NCBI GenBank assembly: GCA_012729475.1 | Contig: JAAYDB010000016.1 | Coordinates: 27,933-91,932 of the forward strand | Origin: Bacteroidota bacterium | GTDB lineage: Bacteria; Bacteroidota; Bacteroidia; Bacteroidales; VadinHA17 | DNA length: 64,000 bases | Reading direction: 5' to 3' | Part shown: piece after piece, positions 8,131-17,383 of the stretch | Position numbering within the stretch: the stretch's first letter is position 1 | Layout: every line of letters begins with the position of its first letter | Notes under the pieces: model-generated | What the model saw: the letters and a program-made list of their open reading frames with translations, nothing else | Database searches by the model: none | What the model was told of the DNA's origin: nothing | Made by a program: the position numbers and the translations under genes

Positions 8131-9474
8131 ATGGAATTAAATTCTCTAACCGCTATTTCTCCTGTTGATGGAAGGTACAGGCATAAGATGAATGAGCTCG
8201 ATCTTTATTTCTCTGAATATAGCCTGATTAAATACCGGATAATGGTTGAGATTGAATATTTTATTGCTCTGTGCGATATACCTCTTCCAGGACTTGATGA
8301 TTTCAGGAAAGATCATTACGGGCTGCTGCGTTCAATATATGAGAATTTTAATCTTGATGAAGCCGGAAAAATAAAAGCACTGGAAAAGAAAACGAATCAT
8401 GATATCAAAGCCATTGAATACTATCTGAAGGAAAAATATTTTCAGTCGGGTTGGGGAAAGTGGAGTGAATTCATACATTTCGGACTTACTTCCCAGGATA
8501 TAAACAATACCGCTATCCCACTTTCATTGAAAGATGCTATGATCAATATTTATTTTCCCCTTCTTTTTGAACTCAGGGAGGTGCTTGCTTCATTAGCCGA
8601 CGAATGGAAAGATATTCCCATGCTGGGACGGACACATGGACAACCGGCATCTCCTACAAGGCTTGGGAAAGAGATAGCCGTATTTATCGCCAGAATTGAT
8701 GAACAGTCAAAATACTTTGGACAAATACCGTATTCTGCCAAATTTGGAGGAGCTACAGGTAATATGAATGCTCATAAAATTGCTTATCCCGATATTGACT
8801 GGATAGCATTTGCTGATAATTTTGTTAACGATGATCTGGGTTTACAACGTTCAAAACCGACAACGCAGATAGAACATTATGATAATCTGGCAGCTTTGTT
8901 TGATAATATGCGGAGGATCAATGTTATTTTAATTGATTTGACAAGAGATTTCTGGACTTATATATCTTTGGATTATTTCAGGCAAAAGATAAAGAAAGGT
9001 GAGATAGGATCATCTGCTATGCCTCATAAGGTCAATCCTATTGATTTTGAGAACGGAGAAGGTAATCTTGGATTTGCAAATGCCATTCTCAGGCATATGG
9101 CAGAAAAGCTTCCGGTATCAAGGCTGCAACGTGACCTCACTGACTCAACAGTACTGAGGAATACAGGAGTGCCTGTTGGTCATACAATCCTGGCTTTTAA
9201 TTCAATATTAAAGGGACTGAATAAGCTGATAATTAATGAAGAAAAAATTCGATATGATCTTGATAATAACTGGGCCGTTATTGCCGAAGCAATTCAGACA
9301 ATACTGAGAAGAGAGGGTTATCCTGAACCCTATGAAGCACTTCTTGAATTAACCAGGACAAACAGGAAAATTACAAAAGATGAAATAGCGGATTTTATTG
9401 ACAGTCTCGCAATAAATGAATCTGTGAAGGCAGAATTAAAAAGTATAACCCCGTTTAATTATACCGGTTTTTAA
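8131..9474 (+). CDS. purB: Adenylosuccinate lyase
   Basis: The 447-residue protein belongs to the fumarase/aspartase superfamily and cleaves adenylosuccinate and SAICAR in purine synthesis. The N-terminal SPVDGRYRHK, the TSQDINNTA and GRTHGQPASPT segments, and the signature SSAMPHKVNPIDFENGEG carrying the mobile-loop catalytic Ser identify it. It is of the long PurB form seen in E. coli (456 residues). The start is ATG at 8131 after a good -7 box. The gene is followed after only 10 bases by an ABC transporter gene, so the two are probably cotranscribed. Confidence 0.96.
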   Translation: MELNSLTAISPVDGRYRHKMNELDLYFSEYSLIKYRIMVEIEYFIALCDIPLPGLDDFRKDHYGLLRSIYENFNLDEAGKIKALEKKTNHDIKAIEYYLKEKYFQSGWGKWSEFIHFGLTSQDINNTAIPLSLKDAMINIYFPLLFELREVLASLADEWKDIPMLGRTHGQPASPTRLGKEIAVFIARIDEQSKYFGQIPYSAKFGGATGNMNAHKIAYPDIDWIAFADNFVNDDLGLQRSKPTTQIEHYDNLAALFDNMRRINVILIDLTRDFWTYISLDYFRQKIKKGEIGSSAMPHKVNPIDFENGEGNLGFANAILRHMAEKLPVSRLQRDLTDSTVLRNTGVPVGHTILAFNSILKGLNKLIINEEKIRYDLDNNWAVIAEAIQTILRREGYPEPYEALLELTRTNRKITKDEIADFIDSLAINESVKAELKSITPFNYTGF

Positions 9475-9484
9475 TGTTTTTCTA

Positions 9485-11305
9485 ATGGATAAGGTCAGAC
9501 TCCTGTTGAAATATATCAGTCCCTACAAATGGACAGCTGTTAAAAGTGTCATTTATAATATTCTGAGTGCTGTTTTTGCACTTATTTCATATACCCTGGC
9601 AATACCTTTTCTTAAAATACTTTTTGACAGGGTGGAATCTTTGCCTCATCCGGGAGAATTTACAGCCAGTCTGGAATATCTTAACAGTTTTGTCAGGTAT
9701 TATTTTACGGCTCTTATTGACAAGCAGGGAGAATCGGGGGCTTTATTGCTGATATGCGTTGTTTTCATTATTGCCAGTTTCTTCAAAAATGGCTTTATTT
9801 TTCTTGCAAATAACAGCATGGCTTATATACGCTCATGCACTGTTCGTGATCTGAGGAAAAAAATGTATGATAAGATTCTCCGTCTTCCTTTGTCTTTTTT
9901 TTCTGAATCACGAAAGGGAGATATTATGACAAGAATTTCAAACGATGTCCAGGAAATAGAACTGTCCGTGATGTCCTCCCTCACTATGCTCTTCAGGGAT
10001 CCGATGTATATCCTGATTTTTGTCATCTATCTTTTTGTGAGCAGTTATCAGCTCTCTTTGGCTGCCCTGATTCTTCTGCCTTTAAGTGGCTTGTTGATAG
10101 GCAAAACAAGCCGTTCTCTCAGATCTTCGTCACTGGCCGGCCAGCAACACCTGGGAAGTTTGTTGTCTGTAGTTGAAGAGACACTATCCGGACTCAGGAT
10201 AATTAAAGGATTCAATGCAGAGAAAAAAATGCAGAATCAATTCAGGGACACAAATGAAAGGTATGCGAAAATATTCAAAAGGGTGACCCGGAAAAACTAT
10301 CTGGCATCACCATTGAGTGAATTCCTTTCAACAATTGTAGTATTGGTTTTAATGTATTTTGGAGGAATGCTTGCCTTGAGCGGAAGCACAAATATGACAC
10401 CGGATAAACTGATAGCTTTTCTGATAGTATTTTCCCAGATCATTCCCCCGGCAAAAAATATTACAACAGCATGGTTCAACATCCAGAAAGGGATGGCCTC
10501 AATTGACAGAATAGACCAGATACTTGAAGCCGGAGAAAAAATATCAGAGAACCCGAACCCTGTTTCTAAAACACACTTTGAGGATTCTATCGAATTTAAG
10601 GATGTCTGGTATGCATATAACAGCGAACCTGTTCTAAGAAATATTAACCTGAAAATAAAAAAAGGACAGACAGTTGCCATTGTCGGAAAATCGGGTGCAG
10701 GTAAATCAACTCTTGCTGATCTTCTGCCCAGATTTATTGAAGCTGACAGAGGCACAGTCATGATCGACGGAGTGGATGTGAAGGATATCAAAATAACAGA
10801 TCTTCGCTATTTGATGGGTATAGTTAGTCAGCACCCAATTCTCTTCAATACAACTTTTACAGAAAATATAGCTTTCGGAGTTGAGGAGCCCGAGAAAGAG
10901 AAAATTGAAAATGCAGCCAGGATTGCCAATGCTCATGATTTTATAATGGAGACAGAGAACGGGTATGATAATTATGTAGGAGAATCAGGAAACAAATTAA
11001 GCGGCGGTCAGAAACAGAGAATAAGCATTGCCAGGGCTATAATGGCAAATCCTCCCATCCTTGTTATGGATGAAGCAACTTCTGCCCTGGATACTGAATC
11101 GGAGAGACTGGTTCAGGATGCAATACTAAAACTGATGAAAAACAGAACATCGATAGTTATTGCGCACAGACTTTCAACTATTCAAAATGCCGATGTTATT
11201 GTTGTACTTGATAATGGAAAAATAGTTGAAGCCGGAACACATTCGGAACTAATGCAAAAGAAGAACGGTGTCTATGCCAAACTTCACAGTTATCAGGCTA
11301 TATAA
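9485..11305 (+). CDS. MsbA-type ABC exporter, fused permease and ATPase
   Basis: This 606-residue half-transporter has a six-helix membrane domain (about residues 15-330) followed by an ATPase domain. Walker A is GKSGAGKST, the signature LSGGQKQR, Walker B ILVMDEATSALD, and the H-loop IAHRLST. It would act as a homodimer in the inner membrane. The domain arrangement fits the MsbA family (lipid A flipping), but related exporters of peptides or drugs share it, so the substrate is inferred only. The probable cotranscription with purB says little about substrate. Between its stop and the converging CYTH gene, about 100 bases hold no clear hairpin. Confidence 0.88.
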   Translation: MDKVRLLLKYISPYKWTAVKSVIYNILSAVFALISYTLAIPFLKILFDRVESLPHPGEFTASLEYLNSFVRYYFTALIDKQGESGALLLICVVFIIASFFKNGFIFLANNSMAYIRSCTVRDLRKKMYDKILRLPLSFFSESRKGDIMTRISNDVQEIELSVMSSLTMLFRDPMYILIFVIYLFVSSYQLSLAALILLPLSGLLIGKTSRSLRSSSLAGQQHLGSLLSVVEETLSGLRIIKGFNAEKKMQNQFRDTNERYAKIFKRVTRKNYLASPLSEFLSTIVVLVLMYFGGMLALSGSTNMTPDKLIAFLIVFSQIIPPAKNITTAWFNIQKGMASIDRIDQILEAGEKISENPNPVSKTHFEDSIEFKDVWYAYNSEPVLRNINLKIKKGQTVAIVGKSGAGKSTLADLLPRFIEADRGTVMIDGVDVKDIKITDLRYLMGIVSQHPILFNTTFTENIAFGVEEPEKEKIENAARIANAHDFIMETENGYDNYVGESGNKLSGGQKQRISIARAIMANPPILVMDEATSALDTESERLVQDAILKLMKNRTSIVIAHRLSTIQNADVIVVLDNGKIVEAGTHSELMQKKNGVYAKLHSYQAI

Positions 11306-11409
11306 AAAACCTGTTACGCCCTGTACTCATTATTGTATTTTTCATTCATCCGCTATCTTTTTGTTATGCTCAGATTCACTTTTCATACCAGTTGGAAGGA
11401 TAGTCCGAT

Positions 11410-11877
11410 TTACCATTTGCTGAATGGATTCTTTGACAGGTATGAATTATAAAAACGAGGATCACTGGTGACTTCTTTTCCAAGCCATTCAGGCTTCTCA
11501 AACTCCTCATCTTTATCTGCAAGCTCTATTTCCGCAATTATCAGTCCTGTATTGGAACCGGCAAACTCGTCAACCTCGAAAGTGTGTTTTCCTTTTTGTA
11601 TCCTGTACCTTGTTTTTTCAATAATACCCGGTTCACACAATAACAGAAGATCTTCCGCTTCTTTCACTGATATCTCCTTTTCCCATTCGAACCGGCACAT
11701 ACCAGATAAGTCGCTGCCACCCTTAATAGTGATATACCCCCTGTTTTCACTTATGCGTATTCTTACAGTACGGTCTGGAACAGATGAAATATATGCCTGT
11801 TTAATCTTACTGCAAATATATTTCTCATGCCGGAATTCTCCTGTAATAAGAAATTTCCTCTCTGTTTCTTTTCCCAC
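11410..11877 (-). CDS. CYTH-domain protein (triphosphate tunnel metalloenzyme)
   Basis: The 155-residue protein begins GKETERKFLI, with the ExExK-type signature of CYTH proteins, and carries alternating charged strands (RTVRIRISE, GYITIKGG, RFEWEKEIS, FEVDEF, IAEIELAD) typical of the eight-stranded tunnel that binds triphosphates and divalent metal. Bacterial members are usually inorganic triphosphatases; a few are class IV adenylyl cyclases. The start appears to be GTG (11875-11877), since no in-frame ATG lies upstream before a stop. It is 31 bases after uxaE at the end of the uronate operon and may be cotranscribed by proximity, with no evident metabolic link. Confidence 0.8.
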   Translation of the reverse strand: MGKETERKFLITGEFRHEKYICSKIKQAYISSVPDRTVRIRISENRGYITIKGGSDLSGMCRFEWEKEISVKEAEDLLLLCEPGIIEKTRYRIQKGKHTFEVDEFAGSNTGLIIAEIELADKDEEFEKPEWLGKEVTSDPRFYNSYLSKNPFSKW

Positions 11878-11908
11878 AATATTATTAATCTTTTTTTGAA
11901 GATTATGA

Positions 11909-13162
11909 CTATTCTATATCAAAGAGTCTGCATATATGTCTGTTATAAAGGTTTTCAAAAACAGCCCTGCCAACAGTATCCTTGTTAGTCTCAAGTAAAC
12001 CGAGGTACTCATCTATCCGGTCAGCAGCAAGCTTATAAGCGACATGTATCAGCTGCCTCATATTGGAGTTGTAATTGATATTATCCGGAATATGTCGAAT
12101 GGAGTCCGCAAACTTTCTGCTGTCCCAGCCAGATACATTTACTGCGGTTGGTAATTCAGAACTCTTAATATCAATAACATCGGCGTAAGGAGCGCACAGT
12201 TCTTCAATTTTTTCAAGAGATCCGTAGTATATCTCTTTTGCAAATTCAAGAGCTTTGTTTCCTGAAAGAGCCAGTCCTGTAATTTCTTCAAGCCAGGTAG
12301 TCCCTGCTGTTTTCAGATGTATACCTTTATTATGCTTTCTGATGATTGATCCTATATAAGGATAAATTGAGAATTTATCAGATCCTGAATGGACACTCAT
12401 TTTAAGATCTTCCGGAAGGCCGAATTCTTTTATGGCAAAATCAATTATTATCAGATCTGATTCAAATTCTTCTGCAAAGCATTTAGGATCTCCTTCATAA
12501 TCAATACCTTTATTGAATCGTCCGGAAAATTTTGGTGCGATGGTTTGTGCAGGGATACCTGCATCTCCGAGCATTTTAAGAATGAAAAGCAGTTCAACAG
12601 GAGTCTGAGGTAAGGGAACTTCATCCATTGAGACTTCGGTAATGAAATTACCCTTACCCTTAATATTTTCTATTTTTTTATAGATCTCTCTGGCTTTTAT
12701 TATAGCGTAAAGGTACTTATCAGCAATAGCCCTGAGCTGTTTCATGCTTATCTCAACAGGTTTATTCAGACCTGCAAAGTTGAAGGTTCCCAGATAATTC
12801 ATTGAGCGGACAATAAATTCTTCTATTCTCTCTTCTTCTGCCATTTTACCGATATAGGAGGCTACGTCAATAGTAAAAAAGTCTGAATAATTAATAAATC
12901 TGTCGACAGTCGCAAGGTTAATATGATCGGCATCAACGAAATAATCTCTTCTGAACTGAGCCCTGACAACTGCCTCATCAGCCTCTTTTCTTACATCTCC
13001 GGGTTCGGTTCCTATTATCATGTGTTCCCTGTTAGACTTATTCCACACGGGGGTAATGACAATCCCTTTTTTTTCAGCTTCAGTGATTGCTTTTAACTGG
13101 GCGTCTCCCTGACGACCAAATCTGTCGCCCATACCGAAAGAGTATTTTCCTAATTTTTTCAT
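11909..13162 (-). CDS. uxaE: Tagaturonate epimerase (UxaE family)
   Basis: The protein opens KKLGKYSFGMGDRFGRQG and continues with PVWNKSNREH and FVDADHINL, segments I associate with the UxaE family, which converts D-tagaturonate to D-fructuronate at C4 in organisms lacking the UxaB/UxaA route. I begin it at the ATG 13160-13162 (417 residues); a TTG five codons upstream lies inside exuT and is less likely. It sits one base after the exuT stop, so translation is probably coupled. With UxaC making both tagaturonate and fructuronate, this enzyme would merge galacturonate into the glucuronate branch. The family assignment is from memory. Confidence 0.78.
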   Translation of the reverse strand: MKKLGKYSFGMGDRFGRQGDAQLKAITEAEKKGIVITPVWNKSNREHMIIGTEPGDVRKEADEAVVRAQFRRDYFVDADHINLATVDRFINYSDFFTIDVASYIGKMAEEERIEEFIVRSMNYLGTFNFAGLNKPVEISMKQLRAIADKYLYAIIKAREIYKKIENIKGKGNFITEVSMDEVPLPQTPVELLFILKMLGDAGIPAQTIAPKFSGRFNKGIDYEGDPKCFAEEFESDLIIIDFAIKEFGLPEDLKMSVHSGSDKFSIYPYIGSIIRKHNKGIHLKTAGTTWLEEITGLALSGNKALEFAKEIYYGSLEKIEELCAPYADVIDIKSSELPTAVNVSGWDSRKFADSIRHIPDNINYNSNMRQLIHVAYKLAADRIDEYLGLLETNKDTVGRAVFENLYNRHICRLFDIE

Positions 13163-13163
13163 A

Positions 13164-14564
13164 TTACAGGTCTTCAACTCGTTTCATTTGGGGAACTAAT
13201 AAATGCATAACTATCCATGCCAAAACATAGGCTATTCCGCAGAATATGAACAACATGGCATAGCCGATTTCAATTTTGTCAAGTGCAGTGTAATGTTTCA
13301 GGAGTAGTCCGGCTGCCTGAGCTACAAGTATTCCTCCAAGAGCTCCGGCCATACCTCCTATGCCGGTTACTGAAGCCACTGCCTTTTTGGGGAACATATC
13401 AGAAACCGTGGTAAAAATATTGGCAGACCATGCCTGATGGGCTGCACATGCAAGTCCGATGACCAGAACAGCATACCAGGTATTAAATTGTCCGAGCCAG
13501 CTTGCCAGTAATACTGAAAGTGGCACAAGTGCGTATATGAACATAGCTGATTTACGGGCTTTATAGGTTGCCATCCCTGCGTTCATGAATTTTTTAGGCA
13601 ACCAGCCTCCGAATACCGATCCAACTGTCGATATAGTATAAACGAGAGCAACAGCCATTGTCCATGAAATAACGCCAGGTATGTCGGCCTCTATTCCTGT
13701 ATAGCCGGGATTCATAATTACAAAATCGTGTATTTTACGGGTATTCTCTCCGCTAAGAAAAGCCGGTAACCAGAAAAGATAAAACCACCATACCGGGTCA
13801 GTCAGGAATTTACCAAGAAAGAATGCCCATGTCTGACGGTATGTTAAAAGTTTTGTCCATGGCACTTTTTCATGAGCTCTTTTAATATCATTTTTTTCAT
13901 CAAGGTCACTGTGAATATAATCATATTCAGCCTGTTTAATAATTCCTGCTTTTAGTTTTTGCTCAGGGCTTGCATAAATTCGGAACCAGAAGAACAGCCA
14001 GAGAAGGCCTATAGCTCCAACAAGAATAAATGCCCATTCCCAGCCCCAGTTGATAGCTATCCAGGGAACGAACAAAGGAGTAATTATTGCACCTATATTC
14101 GTGCCGGAATTATATATTCCTGTAGCAAAAGCTCTTTCTTTTTTCGGAAACCATTCTGCTATTGTTTTATTTGCTGCAGGAAAATTGCCAGCTTCAGTGA
14201 AACCCAGAGCTGCACGCCATATACCAAAAGTGAAGGCGTTATGTGCAAGGGCATGTCCTATTGCAGCAAAACTCCAGCCCAACAATGCATAAGCATAACC
14301 TTTCTTTGTCCCAATCCAGTCAATAAACCTGCCGGCAATTGTCATACCTACGGCATAAGCAATCTGAAAACTCATTACAACCCATGAATAGTAAAGCTCC
14401 TGATTTGCTTTGTCGGCACCAAATATGCCATTATCGGAAAGAATCGGTTTTAATAATCCTAAAACATTTCTATCGAAATAGTTAACAGTAGTGGCAAAGA
14501 AAACAAGTGCACATATTGTCCACCGGTATCTTCCGATGCGTTCATTTATTTCATTAAAAGACAT
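13164..14564 (-). CDS. exuT: MFS hexuronate transporter (ExuT family)
   Basis: At 466 residues with about 12 membrane helices, this is a major facilitator of the anion:cation symporter group. The N-terminal RWTICALVFFATTVNYFDRNVLGLLKP and the TEAGNFPAANKTIAEWFPKKERAFATG segment (residues about 125-150) are typical of ExuT and other sugar-acid porters. It would import glucuronate or galacturonate by proton symport. Its position between gnd and uxaE in a uronate operon agrees. Sugar-acid specificity inside the family (gluconate, galactonate, glucarate) cannot be settled from sequence alone. Confidence 0.85.
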   Translation of the reverse strand: MSFNEINERIGRYRWTICALVFFATTVNYFDRNVLGLLKPILSDNGIFGADKANQELYYSWVVMSFQIAYAVGMTIAGRFIDWIGTKKGYAYALLGWSFAAIGHALAHNAFTFGIWRAALGFTEAGNFPAANKTIAEWFPKKERAFATGIYNSGTNIGAIITPLFVPWIAINWGWEWAFILVGAIGLLWLFFWFRIYASPEQKLKAGIIKQAEYDYIHSDLDEKNDIKRAHEKVPWTKLLTYRQTWAFFLGKFLTDPVWWFYLFWLPAFLSGENTRKIHDFVIMNPGYTGIEADIPGVISWTMAVALVYTISTVGSVFGGWLPKKFMNAGMATYKARKSAMFIYALVPLSVLLASWLGQFNTWYAVLVIGLACAAHQAWSANIFTTVSDMFPKKAVASVTGIGGMAGALGGILVAQAAGLLLKHYTALDKIEIGYAMLFIFCGIAYVLAWIVMHLLVPQMKRVEDL

Positions 14565-14585
14565 AATCAGATGGTTTAGGTATAT

Positions 14586-16040
14586 TTATACATTATAAGT
14601 TGTTGAAGCTGTTGTTCCTCCACGTCCTGTCCAGTTAGTATGAAAGAATTGTCCCCGGGGTTTATCAGTTCGTTCATATGTATGGGCACCGAAATAATCG
14701 CGCTGAGCTTGTAACAGATTAGCCGGCAGCCTTTTGCACCGATAGCCGTCGTAATAGCCCAAGGCTGATGATAAAGCAGGAACAGGTATGCCATTTGTTA
14801 ATGCAGTAGCGACAACCTTTCTCCAGCCGTCCTGAGCTTTGTCAATTTTGTCTTTGAAGAAAGGATCCAGCATGAGATTGGTTATGGAAGGATTATTTGT
14901 AAAAGCTTCCTTTATTTTTCCCAGAAATATTGATCTGATAATACAGCCACCTCTCCACATGAGAGCTATCCCTCCATAATTAAGGTCCCATTTGAATTCT
15001 TCTGCAGCAGCTTTCATCAGGGCATATCCCTGAGCGTATGACACTATTTTGGATGCATACAGGGCATCTCTCAAATTATCAGTGAATTTCTTTTTATCTC
15101 CGGAAAAAGCAGGTTCAGGGCCTTGTAGAATACCGGAAGCTTTTAACCTTTCTCCCTTCACAGCGGAAAGACATCTTGAAAAAACGGCTTCTCCGATTAG
15201 AGTAAGCGGGATGCCCAGATCGAGAGCTGTAATGGCTGTCCATTTACCTGTCCCTTTCTGTCCTGCTGTATCAAGTATTTTATCAACAAATGGATTGCCA
15301 TCTTCATCCTTAAAAGCAAGAATGTTTCTGGTAATCTCAACGAGATAGCTGTTGAGATCGCCTTTATTCCATTCCTTAAAAACGAGATGCATCTCATCAG
15401 TGTTCATGCCAATCAGATCCCTCATTATATGATAAGCTTCACATATAAGCTGCATATCACCATATTCAATGCCGTTATGCACCATTTTAACGAAATGACC
15501 TGCTCCGTTTTCTCCTACCCAGTCGCAACAGGGTGAACCATCCTCAACCTTCGCGGCAATAGCCTGAAAAACAGGTTTTACAAATGGCCAGGCTGCCTTT
15601 GATCCTCCCGGCATAATTGAAGGACCAAGCAAAGCCCCTTCTTCACCTCCCGAAACACCTGTGCCTATATAAAGCAGACCTTTGCTCTCAACATAAGCAG
15701 TTCTTCGGTTAGTATCAGGGAAATGAGTGTTGCCACCATCTATAATTATGTCTCCTGATTCAAGATGAGGAATGAGAGTATCAATCATCTCATCCACAGC
15801 ATTGCCGGCTTTTACCATGATCATTATCTTTCTGGGCCGGCTGAGAGATGCAACAAGCTCCTCAACAGACCTGGTGCCTGTTATATTTTTTCCTTTAGCC
15901 CTTCCCGAAAGAAAATTATCAACCTTACTGGTGGTTCTGTTATAGACACTGACACTAAAACCTTTGCTCTCCATATTGAGAACGAGATTTTCTCCCATAA
16001 CAGCCAGTCCTATTAATCCTATATCTGAAAGTTTGTCCAT
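14586..16040 (-). CDS. gnd: 6-phosphogluconate dehydrogenase, decarboxylating
   Basis: This 484-residue enzyme oxidises 6-phosphogluconate to ribulose 5-phosphate, CO2 and NAD(P)H. The Rossmann motif GLAVMGENLVLN is at residues 10-21, NRTTSK follows at the cofactor 2'-phosphate position, and VKMVHNGIEYGDMQL carries the catalytic Lys, with the substrate-binding GQKGTGKWT later. It is full length. Its place inside a uronate operon, next to a LarA-like epimerase, is unusual: the classic uronate pathway ends at 2-keto-3-deoxygluconate and does not need Gnd. I infer that this organism may run uronates through gluconate. Confidence 0.93.
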   Translation of the reverse strand: MDKLSDIGLIGLAVMGENLVLNMESKGFSVSVYNRTTSKVDNFLSGRAKGKNITGTRSVEELVASLSRPRKIMIMVKAGNAVDEMIDTLIPHLESGDIIIDGGNTHFPDTNRRTAYVESKGLLYIGTGVSGGEEGALLGPSIMPGGSKAAWPFVKPVFQAIAAKVEDGSPCCDWVGENGAGHFVKMVHNGIEYGDMQLICEAYHIMRDLIGMNTDEMHLVFKEWNKGDLNSYLVEITRNILAFKDEDGNPFVDKILDTAGQKGTGKWTAITALDLGIPLTLIGEAVFSRCLSAVKGERLKASGILQGPEPAFSGDKKKFTDNLRDALYASKIVSYAQGYALMKAAAEEFKWDLNYGGIALMWRGGCIIRSIFLGKIKEAFTNNPSITNLMLDPFFKDKIDKAQDGWRKVVATALTNGIPVPALSSALGYYDGYRCKRLPANLLQAQRDYFGAHTYERTDKPRGQFFHTNWTGRGGTTASTTYNV

Positions 16041-16089
16041 CTGTGAAGACTTTTGTGTAAAGTAAAAACTCTTTATAATTACTATCCTA

Positions 16090-17367
16090 TTATTTATTTT
16101 CTATTTTTTCTCTTGAACTCCACAAACCTAGAGAGGGATTTGAAATATAGAAAATTTCTTCACCTTCCGGTGTAGTGTTAAATCCATCTTTCATTGCTGA
16201 GGGATTGTATTTTTTCATCGCTTCACTAAGATCAGAATACTTGAAATTAGCAGATTCAATATCTTCCTTGCTTACATGTCCGGGGCAATAAGTGACAGAA
16301 AATCTTCCTTCTGAACTGCCATGGATAAGATGAGCAGCAGCAGACAGGTTTTGCCTCAGTTCATCGTTATTTTTGACAGCATCAAGAGTTGAAGGCGTAC
16401 CCCTGTATCCGTATTTTCTTATTAATCTGTCTATCTCTTTGTCTTCCCCAAACTCTCTTAATCCGGGAGCCAGTACAATAATCTCACCACCGTCAGCCAT
16501 AGCCATACGCGTTCTGTATATACTCTTATTTCCAAGCCAGGTGCTCTTATATTCAACAGGATCAAGATAAACAACAGCTTTCCTAAGAGGCTTGTCAAAC
16601 ATTGTAAAATTGACTTTGAGAGATAATTCAGACGCCAGATAAAAAACTTCAATATCATCACCGATGAACAGACCTCTGATAACGAGCCTGCCCGATGCAT
16701 CCCGTCCCACTACTGTTTGAATATATAATACCGGAAGGTGAGATATGAACTTTTTTTCAGCATAGTTAAGTATCCTTCTAACGGGATTATCAGCAATACC
16801 CATCAGGTTCTCCATACCATAGACAGCAGCAATGAAATGGCTTTTATTAATACCTTCCGATCCGCCTGTACCTACAAAAAGATTCTTATTGAAATTAGCC
16901 ATCCCGATAACCTCATGAGGCACAACCTGTCCTATTGAGATAATAAGATCATGTCCGCCCTGGTATATCATTTTGTTCAGCTGTGCCGGCCAGGAGTATC
17001 GTAATACTCCTGAAGTAATTTCCGCAACTTCTTCCTCACTGACTGTGCCAAGGGTCAGAACATCTTTTCTCCAGTTATGAACACGGAATAATTCCATGGG
17101 AATATCTCCAAACATATCAAACAACTGGTCTTTGGTCATTGGTGTGTGTGTGCCAAGGGCAGGGAGTATATCTGTGAGTCTTTCCCTGTAATACTTATAT
17201 ATCAGATTAGTTATTTCTCCTGCTCTGGAATGAATTCGTGTCTGATCAGGTGGCACTGCAAGGACATGATCTTTTTTACCAAGTTTTTCGAGAGCTGTAA
17301 AAAGGCCTTGTTGAAGGGTCTCTGAATCAATAATTGTATTTACTGATCCATTTTGATAATAAATCAT
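16090..17367 (-). CDS. LarA-family nickel-pincer 2-hydroxyacid epimerase, candidate D-mannonate/D-gluconate 2-epimerase
   Basis: The 425-residue protein belongs to the lactate racemase (LarA) family. Residues corresponding to those I know in Lactobacillus LarA are all present: D41-Q-T-R44 (LarA D72/R75), H74 in GTHTP (H108), H151 (H174), K161 (K184, the Lys tethering the pincer nucleotide) and H177 (H200, nickel ligand). The spacings H-x9-K-x15-H are identical to LarA. The enzyme should therefore use a Ni-pincer cofactor made by LarB, LarC and LarE, which are not in this window. The operon lacks mannonate dehydratase and has gnd next door, so C2 epimerisation of mannonate to gluconate is a strong but untested substrate inference. 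Confidence 0.85.
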   Translation of the reverse strand: MIYYQNGSVNTIIDSETLQQGLFTALEKLGKKDHVLAVPPDQTRIHSRAGEITNLIYKYYRERLTDILPALGTHTPMTKDQLFDMFGDIPMELFRVHNWRKDVLTLGTVSEEEVAEITSGVLRYSWPAQLNKMIYQGGHDLIISIGQVVPHEVIGMANFNKNLFVGTGGSEGINKSHFIAAVYGMENLMGIADNPVRRILNYAEKKFISHLPVLYIQTVVGRDASGRLVIRGLFIGDDIEVFYLASELSLKVNFTMFDKPLRKAVVYLDPVEYKSTWLGNKSIYRTRMAMADGGEIIVLAPGLREFGEDKEIDRLIRKYGYRGTPSTLDAVKNNDELRQNLSAAAHLIHGSSEGRFSVTYCPGHVSKEDIESANFKYSDLSEAMKKYNPSAMKDGFNTTPEGEEIFYISNPSLGLWSSREKIENK

Positions 17368-17383
17368 ATCTTAAATCTTTCAG

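Noticed and set aside
14586..16040. Reading gnd as a stray housekeeping gene unconnected to uronates
   Set aside because: It is 49 bases after the LarA-like gene and 21 before exuT in the same direction, so cotranscription is most likely; I kept the pathway hypothesis.
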